Source: Lucinisca nassula (Eukaryota; Mollusca; Bivalvia; Lucinida; Lucinidae). Taken from it: a stretch of DNA of 64,000 nucleotides. Positions 42,042 to 53,541 of the stretch are shown here, one piece after another. The stretch's first letter is position 1; every line of letters starts with the position of its first letter. Position numbers and translations under genes: made by a program. The stretch covers positions 150,783,092 to 150,847,091 of the forward strand of contig OY757011.1 of the NCBI GenBank assembly GCA_963580285.1, given 5' to 3'. The notes under the pieces were generated by a model. That model searched no databases. It worked only from the letters and a program-made list of their open reading frames with translations, and had not been told where the DNA came from.

Positions 42042-44500
42042 TGAAGAACTGAAGAAAGATATCCCAAACTTATCATCAAACACTCCTGTTACCTATTATG
42101 ATCATGCAAAGAATAAAGCAGGTTTTATGACACAGATTCATTTCTTTCCAAGCAAACATCTAAAAAAAATATGGCATTGTTTCTTCTTTTTTCATCTTTT
42201 TTTGCAGGATCAATACAAGGATGCCTACCTCAAGATTGATAAGTTTGTTCTCGATATAACTCTTTTAGGGTTTCAATCTCATTAACTTACGAAAACTTCT
42301 AAGTTCCAAAACGATTCATTATAAACGACTGAAAATAAACAGTCAGTGAGAAATTCTATAAATCCTGCCTGGAGCAAAGCTTAACTGTATACAGAATTTT
42401 GTAGCTGTTTCCCAGGTAACTTTCTGGACAACCTTGACAAATTGAGCAGATCTGGCCAGACAGGACATCTGCACATGATGCTGAACTGAATCTCAACCAG
42501 CAAAGAAGACGTTTTTTTTATTGTTTTTTTTTTCTGTTCTACAGATCAGGAAACACATTTTAAAAGATAGTTTCTAATGAAGCATTTTATACATTTTTCT
42601 TCCTTCCTGATCTCATTAAAATTTAGCTAAAGTTCACTAAACTGTCTGTTTTTTGTTGTTGTTGTTGTTTTTTTTTTCAAAAAATAAAGAAACAATGCCT
42701 TTCAGCAGTGGTAAAATTCTGGTCTTTAGTACCTTTCTAGATGGTCATGCAGAAAAAATGGCAATGCATACTTGCTTCTCATGAATACTATCAATGATTT
42801 TGATTCTAACACATTTTAGAGAGGATCCCCTAAAAGGGACACTTACCAACAGTTCAGGCCCAGATCAGACGCTGCAGAATGCTCTGATCATGACCTTCAT
42901 GTTGGTAATTAGATCAGCCAGTTTCCAAATAAATTTCTATAAGTAACTCACCCAACATCCCCAATGGTCAGAAGTAAATTTGTTATTTCTGTTTTTTGTG
43001 TTTTTTTTCAATGTTACTTATTAAAATTACAATTTCAACAACTCTCATTAATTTATAAATTTGTGTTTGTGAGAGTATTATAGAGAAGTTTGTATGCTAT
43101 TCCATTCTAAGGTAAAGGAGGAGTACGCTGTAAAGTGAAAGGTAACAGGCTAATACACTTGACAACAGTTTATTGTACACATCATACCATCTCTCCCCAA
43201 CAAACAGGTTATAGTCATAAACTGGCCACAAGTGTAAAATGTTTTTTCTTTTGTCAGAGATTATGAGAGCTGCAAAAAACAACTGTACACTAGTTTAAGA
43301 CTTGTTATTAATGAAGTTTTCTTCTAATTTCTTTCAAAGTCAGAGCCAAATGTTCTTTAATAATCATGCCACCAAATGTTTTTGGCTCAAATATATTTTC
43401 TTTTTTCTGTCCTTTTTTTTTTTTTAATTTCTCTTTGTTTTACAGAAGCATGGTCTTCTCAATGCAAATGTTTCTAAGCTTTATTCTTACTGAAGCATTG
43501 CCTTTCAGCACAAATTAATGCGGTTTTTTTTTGTAATTTTATTAACCAGTTTAGTGTTTAATGCTATGGTTTCAAAGGCATAAATGTTAAACATTGAAAA
43601 CTATGTGTGCTATCAGCAATTAACATGGTGAAATATAAATAGAACTACTTGACAAACAGTTAAAGAGAATATAACAAGAAAACTATACATATCTACACTC
43701 CACACTGGCACTCCACTGTTTTGAAAGAATAAACCATAACGAACTGCAATATTAGAGCATCTACACTACAGGTCAAGAAAAATACACCAATACATGTCTA
43801 AGCTGATTATAATAAATGTGGAATAAGTGTAAATCGTTTAAGAGAGATTTAAAACAGACAAAATCAAGAAAAATACATTCTGTAGGCACACACACATGAA
43901 AAGATAACATTTCTTTCAGAAATTGCAGAGACATGCTCGTTAACATATCTTTCAGAAATGGCAGAGACATGCTCGTTAAAGAGAGTACACATCAATATCT
44001 ACACATCCGTTACCTATGGCAACCAAGGTGTACGGTTATCTCATGCTATTACAGAAACATGCCTCTATCCCAGGATATCCAATAACCCATGCCATCTGCA
44101 TGCTGGACACTGTGAAGCTTGCAAAATACACCATGGTAACCACAAATTTTCAGACATATTCACACATCAAGATACAAGATTATCAAAACCTGGATGAAGT
44201 CAATATGGCTATATTGTAGCTTTTCAGAACTCTGTCAGTGAGATAGCAAACAGTGCAGACCCAGGTCTGGTCTACACTATTCTGTCTGAATATTTATGGT
44301 TAAAATGGTAGGCAAGTAATCTTGAAAATGAAATGGGTTTGTGGTATATATGAAACCAAAAGTGCCCATGGAATTCAGAAAAAGGGGTAAAGTAACTTTC
44401 CTGGAGTTTACTCGACTCTTCAAATCCAGTTACTTCCCTGAACTAGTTATGCATTCCATCACGAAAACACGCCTATATAATTTTGACCCCTTGAACCCCA
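42042..44500. other. A/T-rich non-coding sequence
   Basis: Many homopolymer T runs are present (e.g. about 42520, 42670, 43415). 42840-42910 has a diverged MITE core (CAGGCCCAGATCAGACGC). At 43905-43985 a 46-48 bp direct duplication (AACATTTCTTTCAGAAATTG / AACATATCTTTCAGAAATGG with GCAGAGACATGCTCGTTAA) gives two units. I see no supported exon. Confidence 0.4.
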
Positions 44501-44538
44501 GTTTTATATAGTGAAACTCGGGTTTCCAAGGGTATACC

Positions 44539-44656
44539 TTATTTTTCTAATTTCTGCTCTAAAATATAGATTGTGGGTACTCGTTAGATCCGCCTCAATG
44601 AGGCGGTTCTAACGGGTACCCACAATCTATATTTTGAGCAGAAATAAGAAAATTAT
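44539..44656. mobile_element. MITE-F copy, long hairpin
   Basis: TTTCTGCTCTAAAATATAGA, then TTGTGGGTACTCGTTAGATC and CGCCTCA fold back on GAGGCGGTTCTAACGGGTAC, CCACAATCTATATTTTGAGC and AGAAATAAG. The arms are about 55 bp each with very few mismatches, which makes it one of the strongest hairpins here. Confidence 0.8.
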
Positions 44657-44659
44657 CAC

Positions 44660-45820
44660 AATTTTTCATCTTAAATTTTTTTTTTCGGCGGTAAATTTTT
44701 CAATATATTTAAATAGGCGTTTTTTCATAATGCTTTCCAGAGAAAGCAAAATAATTCTTTCACGAGAACCCCTCTTTGCAATAGAATAAAGCTTTCTTTT
44801 TTTTTCTAACCACAGACAATCTTAAACCCTTTCACCCCTGAGTTTCTGAAGCAGTCTAACCTTTCTTAATTCTTATAAATTTGAAATTTATTAAAATCAT
44901 TTTCAGGACTGGCAAATTGTGTAGGTCCTGATAAGCTATGAGCCATCTCACTTGGATCTACACCATTTGAATAAATGAAGGCAGAATAACTTTTATTCCA
45001 ATATGAGCTGGTGGCCCTTCTTACCAAAACCCATTTCATAATCTGCCAAGAATGATAAAGTGAAATGAATAGCATTAGGGTTAAAAAGCATACTATAAAG
45101 TATGAAATAACAATATCGTACATCTGTGCTAGCAAGATCTATTTAACAAATGTAGGCTGCATTCAATTTTTTTTTTTTTTAAAAAAAAGAAGGTAGTAAA
45201 TTGGGAAACAGCTTTTTTAAGTCGCTGTGGGGTTAAGTTTCTTAAAATTTGAGCAGCAACTTTTCAGACAAGTTGGCGATAAACATGAGATCTGCAGACC
45301 CAGACATGACTGCTCCTTCTGGAGCAATCTGATTGGTGTCAAATATGTTTGCTCTTCCACCAAGTATTTGGTGAAACAAGCATACTAAACACACTTTATG
45401 CAAATAAAAAAATAAAAAAAATATGGAAGGACATATTTGAAACTTTAGCATACACCCATGAAGCTTTTTCTATTGCGTTGATTGCAGCTGCTATAGAGTT
45501 GTGCTGTATTGCACCCATTTACAACAAACACAGAGAATTTAAAAAACATTTTATATATTCATGAAATAAATTAAAATTTTGATTATCAATGAATTTTGCC
45601 TCAAAAGTGGTGACATGATGGCATAACATGAATATTGTAAAACAGCATGATACATAATGCTATGTGGAGACGGGGAAAACCCCTAAACTGACACTTTGTG
45701 TAGTTCACATTGGTGAAAAAGATCACCAATGAGTACGGCAAAATAGTCACTGTGATAAAACCTACCCTATTCCATGTAAAGCAAAAATCAACTCTGCCCA
45801 TCAATGAATATGAAATGCTG
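44660..45820. other. A/T-rich non-coding sequence with MITE debris
   Basis: Diverged fragments of the shared MITE core occur at 44910-44970 and 45260-45340. No gene is supported; the frames are short and lack domains. Confidence 0.35.
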
Positions 45821-46034
45821 TTAAACCATTTTGTATCAGAAACCCCAAAATGGGTAATTGGCAAACAGTGCAGGCCCAGATCAGATGCCGCAGGGCCTAA
45901 ACTGTTTGCGGAAAGTTAAGCCATTATAATAAATTTTGAAGGAAACACCTAACCTAACCTAACCCCCCTCAATTTTGAAATGGACTCCTGCTATATATTA
46001 GGAGGAAGATTCCATTTGGTACAAAAAGGGTTAA
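45821..46034. mobile_element. MITE-B copy
   Basis: It starts TTAAACCATTTTGTATCA and ends TGGTACAAAAAGGGTTAA. The inner block GCAAACAGTGCAGGCCCA pairs with GGGCCTAAACTGTTTGC. It contains a local (CCTAA)3 run at 45948-45963. Confidence 0.75.
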
Positions 46035-47198
46035 GGTTAAAGGTGAATGGGAGACCTGTAAGTAACTGTATATTTCTCACAATAGGGCTGCACATAAAGA
46101 AACAAATCTGCTTTCTAAGCAAATTCTTTCCTCTAAGAACCTTGCCCACTTTTGCAAAAATATTCTATTTTACACGCAGGCCCCAAGGTTATTTAATGTT
46201 TTCATGCTCAACTCACTTGAGCATGAAATTTGTCCTGTTCATAGATTTTAACATTTCAGCGATTGTTGGAATTTATACATGAGCTCTGGTTTCAACTTAC
46301 TGGCCGCAAACTTAGACCAGACCCATCACACGCAAAACATGGAATAAGGCATGGTTATCAACTGGCTAAAATATTAACCCTTAAAACCCCAATCAAAACC
46401 AAAGCAGATAGCATTTTCAAAATTCCTTCTTAGTATTCAGAGAAAAATAAGACTCGACATTTCTAAGAATCATCTGCTAGTATCTGCTGGGCAGATGATT
46501 CATGTGAAAAGTGAAGCCCAATTTTCTGAGGAAATAACAAAAAGTATACAATTTTGTCTGCTTGAGAATTTAGGTTGGCACTTTAAGAGTTAACTGTATT
46601 CAGACATTATTGTATATACACATGTATTTGGCTGTGCTTCAGTGTCACCAGACAGGAAACTCAGTGAATTTTATATCATTTTGCTTTATGAGCCAGACAA
46701 AATTCAATTATACATGGCCATAAAGCATGAGAGAAAGAAATAACTATTATTAAAGCAATGCCCATTGTAATATCTATATAATTCATATGCCAGGGACAAT
46801 AACGCCCAAACTAACATATGATGGAACAATGATAAAAAAACACCATTCATATTGCACACTAAGGAGCAAAAAGAGTGCTTGAATATTGCATGGAAGTTAC
46901 TTCCTTCGCATTTTTAAATTGACAAATTCTCTATTTTCATTGGGGGTGGAAATGGCAGCTAGCTTATCAAAGATTATGATGTACTTCTGCCAAAAATAAA
47001 ACTCTCACAAAATTTCTTATCTTTGTGTGAAGCACAGTCTGATCAGGTCTACACTGTCAGAGATTCCACTTGTACAGTTTAGTATTATGCCAGATAGCTG
47101 ATTTTATTTTTTTGTAATGGGTTTGGTTATACGACTGTCTGAATTGACAGTTTCTAATTTACTTCTGCTGCAGTAACTTTGATATCCACTGGACTTCT
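46035..47198. other. non-coding, fragment of MITE-G
   Basis: 46187-46245 matches the left end of MITE-G (AGGTTATTTAATGTTTTCAT, GCTCAACTCACTTGAGCATG). The remainder is A/T-rich and unrecognised. Confidence 0.4.
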
Positions 47199-47411
47199 TT
47201 AACCCTTATCTTGCTGAATATTCAGTTTAGCCACACTCATTTCTGACTTTGAACCAATCGGATTACTTGATGTAATTTATTCTTACAAAGCCACAAACTT
47301 AATGTCAAACAGTGTAGATCCTGATCAGATGGCTTCTTCAGAAGCCATCTGATCTGGATCTACACTGTTTCCAAAGATAGGGGTTGTCGTGAACAGCATG
47401 ATAAGAGTTAA
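47199..47411. mobile_element. MITE-A copy
   Basis: It starts TTAACCCTTATCTTGCTG and ends CAGCATGATAAGAGTTAA. The central palindrome is GATCAGATGGCTTCTTCAGA / AGCCATCTGATC. It lies in reverse orientation to 41829-42041. Confidence 0.75.
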
Positions 47412-47439
47412 TTATTGATATTAATTTTTTTTTTTATGT

Positions 47440-47527
47440 TTGTGTCGAGGTTTTAAGCCCCCATCAACACTATTTAGGTCATTTTGGAGACATTGCTTCC
47501 AAAATTATAGAAATAAGGTTGAAAGTC
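47440..47527 (-). mobile_element. SINE-4 3' fragment
   Basis: The minus-strand tail of SINE-4: GGTTTTAAGCCCCCATCAAC, GGTCATTTTGGAGACATTGC and TTCCAAAATTAT. The 5' two thirds are missing, unusual for the 5' truncation style of LINE-mobilised elements because the tail is what remains. Confidence 0.6.
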
Positions 47528-48133
47528 TGTGACACTGAAGCCAAGCCATCTGTCGACAATAGCACTTGTATAGAGATTCTGACTGGGCAATGAACATGCC
47601 CTATCATTGTAACAATTCATGTGTAACAATACCAGTACACCTAACAGGCAAGATTATTTTGGCAAGAAAATTAAATATAACCCTAAGACCTTATAATAAT
47701 AATTTTACCATTATTATACAGGTCGTATCACACACACTGTCTCACCCTTGATGAGAACCTACATTATCTCTACTTTTTTTCCATTTTTGTTTTAAATCAG
47801 CTTCGAAGAAAATGGATAGACCTTCAGGTGAGACAACACTTTCAAAATATTTTTGGAAAAGATTTCCCTAATCAATATAGGTCTACTCTAAAAGGGAAGA
47901 TATAAGTGTGTTCATATTTGCACAAGAACAAACTGGACTTTGCTGTTAATAAACTCTAGCAGTTTTGCTGATGACAATCTCAGATGAACAGATAAAGATA
48001 GGCCTGGTTGATTTTTTTCCAGATTTTGGTCAATTTATTTTATTTTTTTTTATTTTTTTCCATATAGAAACATAAGCTTTGTCACAAAACATGTTTCATG
48101 AATTATCATGTAATAACACTCCCCTACCACAGA

Positions 48134-48545
48134 CATGGAGAAGTAATGAGGATAATTGACCCTTTTTGTACCAAATAGAATCTTCCACCTTATATATAAC
48201 AGGAGTCCATTTCAAAATTTGGGGGTGTCAGGTTGTGTTTTCTTCAAAAGTTGTTTTGAAAATGACTGAACTTTTAGCAAACAGTGCAGGCCCTGACTAG
48301 CCGGCGCATTCTATGGCGTCTGATCTGGGCCTGCACTGTTTGCCCTGGTACCCGTTTTGGGGTTTCTGGTACTAATGGGTTAATGGATCATTTTTCATAT
48401 TTCTTCATAAAAACTTATGTTGTGGGTATTTGTTACAATCAGCACATCGAGGCGATTCTAACAAATACTTATTACATACATTTCTTACAAAAAATAAGGA
48501 AAATTGTCCCTTTATTATCCTTGTTACTCCCCTTTATGTGGAGCT
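48134..48545. mobile_element. MITE-F copy carrying a MITE-B insertion
   Basis: The outer MITE-F ends are GGAGAAGTAATGAGGATAAT (left) and TTATCCTTGTTACTCCCC (right). MITE-B sits at 48156-48382 (TTGACCCTTTTTGTACCAAA...ATGGGTTAA). MITE-F continues with GGATCATTTTTCATATTTCT and its hairpin (GTGGGTATTTGTTACAATC / GGCGATTCTAACAAATAC). Confidence 0.65.
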
Positions 48546-48768
48546 ATGCCCCGACTTAATGTTTGATTTCTCATCAAAAGTGAGTCTGTATGTAGACATT
48601 AGGACTAGACTTCAATATACATCACATATTTTCTCACACATACTACATATTCTCACATATTACTACATAGTATGATTGGAAGATTCTTAACAGGTACAGT
48701 CAATGTACCTTAAATGTTATTTACACCATACTTGACCACACACACAGGACATCATAGTTAAAGATAAG

Positions 48769-49130
48769 GATGCATAATGAGGATAATTAACCCTTTTTGT
48801 ACCAAATGGAATCTTCCTCCTTATATATAGCAGGAGTCCATTTCACAATTTAGGGATTTCAGGTTGTGTTTTCTTCAAAATTGATTAGGAAAATGGCTGA
48901 ATGTTTTGCAAGCAGTGTAGGCCCTGATCAGACGCCGCATTCTGCAGCGTCTGATCTGGGCCTGCACTGTTTGCAACGACACCCGTTTTGGGGTTTCTGG
49001 TAATAAATGGGTTAAGGGATAATTTTCCCTATTTCTTGTTATAAACATATGTATAGCAACTTGCCTTCATGAGGTGATTCTAACAAGTACCCATAACGTG
49101 TTTTATCCCAAAATTATCCTCCTTATGCAT
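48769..49130. mobile_element. second MITE-F copy carrying MITE-B at the same site
   Basis: The outer ends are GATGCATAATGAGGATAATT (left) and AATTATCCTCCTTATGCATC (right). MITE-B at 48787-49015 is in the same orientation and directly follows GAGGATAAT, as in 48134-48545. The MITE-F hairpin then follows (TGAGGTGATTCTAACAAGTA). Confidence 0.7.
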
Positions 49131-49770
49131 CTATATTTAAACCTATGGAACATACACTGTAATACTCTGCACATACCAATACTATGGAACAAAGTGTAAA
49201 AGAACAGAACAGAAATACAGAGAGACTTTAAAAAGTCTATCATAACAGTGCTGTCAGCTGAGGAACCAATTTATGTAATGTTATGCTTATTGCATTAACA
49301 ATCAGTGATCATTTTCATCTCCAAGTATACATGCACTGCTTCAAGCAGCTACCAAAATTTTGGCTATGATTAATTATTTAGGCTTACATAGCAATGTTTG
49401 TCCACCATAAAGATTCTGCTGAAGTTGCACCTATGCAAGGAAATGCCTTAAATAAACCATCACTGTTTGCCTGCGATAAACACATTTTCCAAAATGACTG
49501 GCCAGACTAAAATGATGTTTTTGGACCGTGAGATTCAGTTTCTAGGAGATTTCTTATCAAATATTGCCGAGCAAAAACTAAATCTATTGCTAAAAATCAC
49601 AATGGAAAAACAATACAAGAGACATAAGCCTAGAATTGGTTTAGTCTTCTCTGTGCTAATTCAGTGTTATACGTACCACTGAGAATAACGGGCCAGATTA
49701 CAAAAACACACCCATGTGCCACAGTGCATTTTTTTTAACATCTCCAAAATGGCTACTTTTCTGATGAAAT
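49131..49770. other. non-coding, nothing recognised
   Basis: A/T-rich sequence. The frame at 49467-49682 (71 codons) shows no known domain and no splice borders I trust. Confidence 0.35.
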
Positions 49771-49774
49771 TCTA

Positions 49775-49900
49775 TGATATTTTTCTTATTTATACTGCAA
49801 GCATAGGTTGTGAGTGCTTGTTAGAACCACCTCATTGAGGTGGTTCTAACGAGTACCCACAACCTATGTCTTGGAGCAGAAATAAGAACAATGAATACCC
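49775..49900. mobile_element. MITE-F copy
   Basis: The hairpin consists of GCATAGGTTGTGAGTGCTTG, TTAGAACCACCTCA and TGAGGTGGTTCTAACGAGTA, CCCACAACCTATG around its centre at about 49838, with GAGCAGAAATAAGAA at the right shoulder. Confidence 0.75.
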
Positions 49901-50199
49901 CCATTTCACAGACTTGTTCATGTGATGATAAGTCCCCTTGACTTTTTATGTATGTCAACAATATTGCCAATATTTCACTAAGATTGTTTCATATCAAAAA
50001 TTTAAGAAATTTATTTAAAATTACTTCCACAAGCTTATCAGTGATTTTTGTGCATGTAAAATTTGGTGCTGCAGTTTCCACCAAACAAATGTATTCCAAG
50101 AATATGATTTCGTTCAAAGGAAATAATCCATTTTAAAAATGTAAGATACCTCCAATTTCATATCAAGCCAACAATTTCAACTTTTCACCAGTTCACAGT

Positions 50200-50405
50200 A
50201 CCGTAATACTGAGTATTGGGGCATACAGGCCTACGCAAACTGTTTACCCAGATCAGAATGCTCCTGAAGGAGCAGTCTGTTCAGGGTCTACACTGTTCGC
50301 CACTTTTTTGACTCTTTGCTAGATCCCGAAATAAACCCATTCAAATTTTAGGAGAATAACACAAAGTCCTCAGGGTGTCCCAATTTTTAGGACTTCATTT
50401 TTCAT
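50200..50405. mobile_element. MITE-D copy
   Basis: TACCGTAATACTGAGTATTG and GGGCATACAGGCCTACGCAA start it. The centre is GCTCCTGAAGGAGC, and the shoulder AGGAGAATAACACAAAGTCC matches 21300-21320. Confidence 0.65.
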
Positions 50406-50755
50406 AATTCATTTTTCAAATAGTTTCAGAAGCTTTGAAAATGACATTGGTGTATCAAATAGCAAAACAGAAAGTGAATAACAATTTAAACAGAACAAAA
50501 TCTAACTTTAAAGCTATTTCCCATTTCCATAATTTATCCAAATAAGCACCATTTTGATTGAAAATAAACTAAAAATTCAACAAATTGATAATACAGTGTT
50601 ATCTTACAACATTCCAGCTTAATCATACATGCATATTTTAACAGAGCTCCAAACAAAGAGTAACCTGGAAATTTTGGATCTTGTTTCTCCATGTAAGTAA
50701 ACACTGTGTGTGCTCATTAAAACTACTTCAATATTGAGATTATGACAGGTAAACC
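50406..50755. other. non-coding, nothing recognised
   Basis: A/T-rich sequence without open frames, hairpins or repeats that I can support. Confidence 0.3.
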
Positions 50756-50999
50756 AGGCCCTGAGGTTATAAAACTTTTATGCTCAACTCAGCTGAGTAT
50801 GAAATTTGTAATGCTCAAAACTAATAAAATGCAAACAAAATATGCATTTTTTTTTGCTTCTGCTCAAATCAGCACAGAATGACATTTATCCTGCTCATAA
50901 GTTGGTATTTTAAAATCTATGAGCAGGATAAACTTCATGCTCAAGTGCACTGAGCACCAAAAAAGTTTTATAACCTCTTGGCCAGGCCTCTTTTTAACA
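50756..50999. mobile_element. MITE-G copy, complete
   Basis: The ends CAGGCCCTGAGGTTATAAAA and TTTTATAACCTCTTGGCCAG are inverted. GCTCAACTCAGCTGAGTATG and GCTCAAGTGCACTGAGCACC form subterminal palindromes at each side. A related copy is at 59905-60147. Confidence 0.7.
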
Positions 51000-51116
51000 C
51001 TGTTCATTATAAAATGGTTTGGGATATAATACCAATCCCCAAAATAAAAGGACTGTATAGAAAAACAATTCTTGCACAGCAGATAAGGAATTCTATGGTT
51101 TAGCCTGGCTTAGAAA

Positions 51117-51205
51117 TTCTGTTCTTGCACACCAGACAAGCAAATCCGTTATTTTACCCTGGGATAGAAATTTTATGTTCTGACCCTGGCGTTCCGACTC
51201 ATAAT
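51117..51205. repeat. fragment shared with the fold-back at 9696
   Basis: TTCTTGCACACCAGACAAGC...ACCCTGGGATAGAAATTTTA..TGTTCTGACCCTGGCGTTCC matches 9701-9776 closely. The hairpin half of that element is absent. Confidence 0.6.
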
Positions 51206-51209
51206 TGAA

Positions 51210-52398
51210 TATAATCTCGTGTTTGATAAATGCACTGGTTGATTACGACCTCATATGCGTCGTCCTTACGGCTGAGGTCACAGCATGTTACGTGACGTCA
51301 ATAGGTGAACACTAGGATTATCACAAATGTTGTCAGCTTGATGAATGGATGGAAAATTGGACTCCTATACTGTGTCATACTTAAAGCAGGGGTGACAATG
51401 TCATACTATAGACAGTCATTTTTCTGTACAGTCTTTACATTTTTGTTAGGTACAATGAGGTTGCTTAACTAACATGGTATTTGCTTTGAACCCCAACATT
51501 GTGTTATAAAGAGGTTGTGATACATATCATGTTTCTATGAAGAAATTGAACATGAACCTTGAAGTCTAATTATTGTCCTAAATATTCCTCAATGTATGGA
51601 GCTCTGACTTAAAGTTTTATTCAATTTTGAATTTTTGATCAATTTCATATCAATGACTACAAACAAATAATTCTAATAATTTACATCTGACATACTGAAC
51701 CATATCATTAAAATGCTGGAAGAGTTAAATCAGGTAGAACCATTAAAGACTCAAAAAATTATCATTGGCAAGAGACTTTCAGGGGATAAACTCACATATT
51801 ACATGTGCATATTACAAAATGAGGTCATTTTCAGTGAAAGGGTTGAAGTCATTTTCATTTCAATTCAAGCCCTCAACCTCGATAAGCACCATGACAGTTG
51901 TGTGTTCTATGTCCAGAAAAAAATGGTTTTTAGCTTGTTTTTAAGAAATAGATCTCGACATAGAAAATATGACAATTACCAAAGAACATTAAATGCTAAT
52001 TGTGGGAGTTCAAAATGGAAAAAAAAAATCAGTTGCAATTTTCACAGATTTCTGCCAAATGCAAAGACACAAATGGATATAAGACTATGGTGGTATAACC
52101 ACTGGTCTGACCATTGATGACAAAAAAATGTATAAATGAGGTAAAATATTAGTTATAAATACAGTTTGACTAGATAGTTTGTTCAAAATAAAGCTCGCCA
52201 CTTGAGTATTATCATCTGTTTAAGCTAACAGACTGAAATAGTTACTGTCAACTTCTATTGAACTGAAATTTATGGTTTCTTAACTTTCTTATTTTATTTT
52301 TCAAAATTGTGATTTATTTTTATAAATGAATGAGGTCGGTCAAAACACTTGCAAAAATATTTTACACACAAGTCTTAAGTTCACAGTTAATATTTCTC
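51210..52398. other. A/T-rich non-coding sequence; one 134-codon frame not supported
   Basis: 51485-51525 carries an AACATTGTGTTATAAAGAGG terminus related to 22664. The open frame 51713-52117 is the longest in the window, but it is Lys/Ile/Phe-rich, has no domain I recognise, no visible acceptor or promoter context, and reads through an A8 run. I leave it as unsupported. Confidence 0.3.
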
Positions 52399-52439
52399 GG
52401 GCCAGTTGTTCAAAGCTTATATTGTATAACAATACATTA

Positions 52440-52660
52440 AATCATAAAAAGCCAGTCACAACAATTGCCATCTGTCAGTCACTGTAAGTCATTGTTGCAA
52501 ACAGTGTGGATCCAGATCCAACTGCTCAGTCGGATCAGGGACCACACTGTTTACCTGCATGCAAAAATATTTTTTTAAACAGTTTGCAAGAAGACTCAGT
52601 AGGCAACATAAGCAGACGACATTTTCAGATCTACTTTTTCTCAGCATCTTAAGGGTTAAA
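52440..52660. mobile_element. MITE-C copy
   Basis: The left end AAAAAGCCAGTCACAACAAT and the right end CTCAGCATCTTAAGGGTTAA match 9307-9478 in reverse. The inner block is GCAAACAGTGTGGATCCAGA / GGACCACACTGTTTAC. Confidence 0.6.
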
Positions 52661-52686
52661 ATTTCAATCATTCTGTATGTTTTTTG

Positions 52687-52820
52687 TTTGATTTGAGGTT
52701 TAACATCCCTGTCAACACTATTAAGGTCATTCTGGAGATGTTGCTTCCAATTTTGTGGGACTTTTAACTGATACTGAAATAAAATGACATCTCAAGCCCT
52801 GTTGCCCAATGCATTACATG
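52687..52820 (-). mobile_element. SINE-4 3' half
   Basis: Minus-strand SINE-4 from the tail (TTGATTTGAGGTTTAACATC) through GGTCATTCTGGAGATGTTGC to CAAGCCCTGTTGCCCAATGC. The head half is missing. Confidence 0.7.
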
Positions 52821-52918
52821 GTAAATATCTTGTTAGCTGAAAAATGAGTAGCTTTTGCATCCATCCAAATTCATTGTTTTAGCAAAGATACCAGTGTAAT
52901 ACTGTACTTGCTAGAATA

Positions 52919-53153
52919 TTTTATTTTTTTTTTTGGTTTTGGTTTTACGGCCCTTTCAAGATTATTTCACTCATATCGAGCCGATCGTTAATCAAAGGTG
53001 GGCGAAAACCGGAGTACCCGGAGTAAAACCACCTGACCTTCCGTTGCAGAACTTGGCGTCTCACATGTGACCCGAGCGAGGCTCGAACCTACAGCGGTGA
53101 GAGACCTAATGATAAAGAGTCAGTGCTCTTAACCACTAGGCCACGGAGGCCTG
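52919..53153 (-). mobile_element. SINE-1 copy, 11 bp target duplication
   Basis: The head (minus strand) GCCTCCGTGGCCTAGTGGTT has the A box, and AGGTTCGAGCCTCGC has the B box. The tail is GGGCCGTAAAACCAAAACC followed by A. TTGCTAGAATA flanks it at 52908-52918 and 53154-53164. Confidence 0.88.
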
Positions 53154-53328
53154 TTGCTAGAATAGTTAATGTTTTGATCATTAGCAAGCTCTCTTTAAAC
53201 AACTGGCCCTCATGAATAGCTTAACCTGACAAAATCAGATACAATTTTTCTAAGAAGTGATTTTCCTTTCCTGAATCACCTTCGCAAATTTTGGCCTCTT
53301 CTGAAAAAAGAACCTGGCCTCCTTTCCC

Positions 53329-53541
53329 TTAACTCTTATCTTGCTGAATATTCATTTAAGCCACACCCATTTCTGTCTATCAACCAATCAAATTACTTGA
53401 TGTAATTGATTGCTACAAATTCATAAACTGAATGCCAAACAGTGTAGATCCTGATCAGATGGCTTCTTCAGAAGCCATCTGATCTGGATCTACACTGTTT
53501 CCAAAGATAGAGGCTGTTGTGCACAGCATGATAAGAGTTAA
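53329..53541. mobile_element. MITE-A copy
   Basis: TTAACTCTTATCTTGCTG (left) and CAGCATGATAAGAGTTAA (right) are perfect inverted termini. The centre is identical in plan to 47199-47411. Confidence 0.78.

Larger units (their letters stand above)
52399..53209. mobile_element. MITE-E copy split by three insertions
   Basis: The left terminus is GGGCCAGTTGTTCAAAGC (52399) and the right terminus is TTTAAACAACTGGCCC (about 53193-53208). The remaining internal sequence (GCTGAAAAATGAGTAGCTTT at about 52837) is half of the family palindrome. Within it lie MITE-C (52440-52660), a SINE-4 fragment (52687-52820) and SINE-1 (52919-53153). Confidence 0.65.

Noticed and set aside
45948..45963. Telomeric-type (CCTAA)3 run
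   Set aside because: It has only three units inside a MITE-B copy, and the mollusc telomere repeat is TTAGGG. This is a local variant of the MITE sequence.
51713..52117. 134-codon plus-strand frame, the longest in the window
   Set aside because: It has no recognised domain, a Lys/Ile-rich composition typical of A/T-rich non-coding DNA, no splice or promoter context, and an A8 tract inside.
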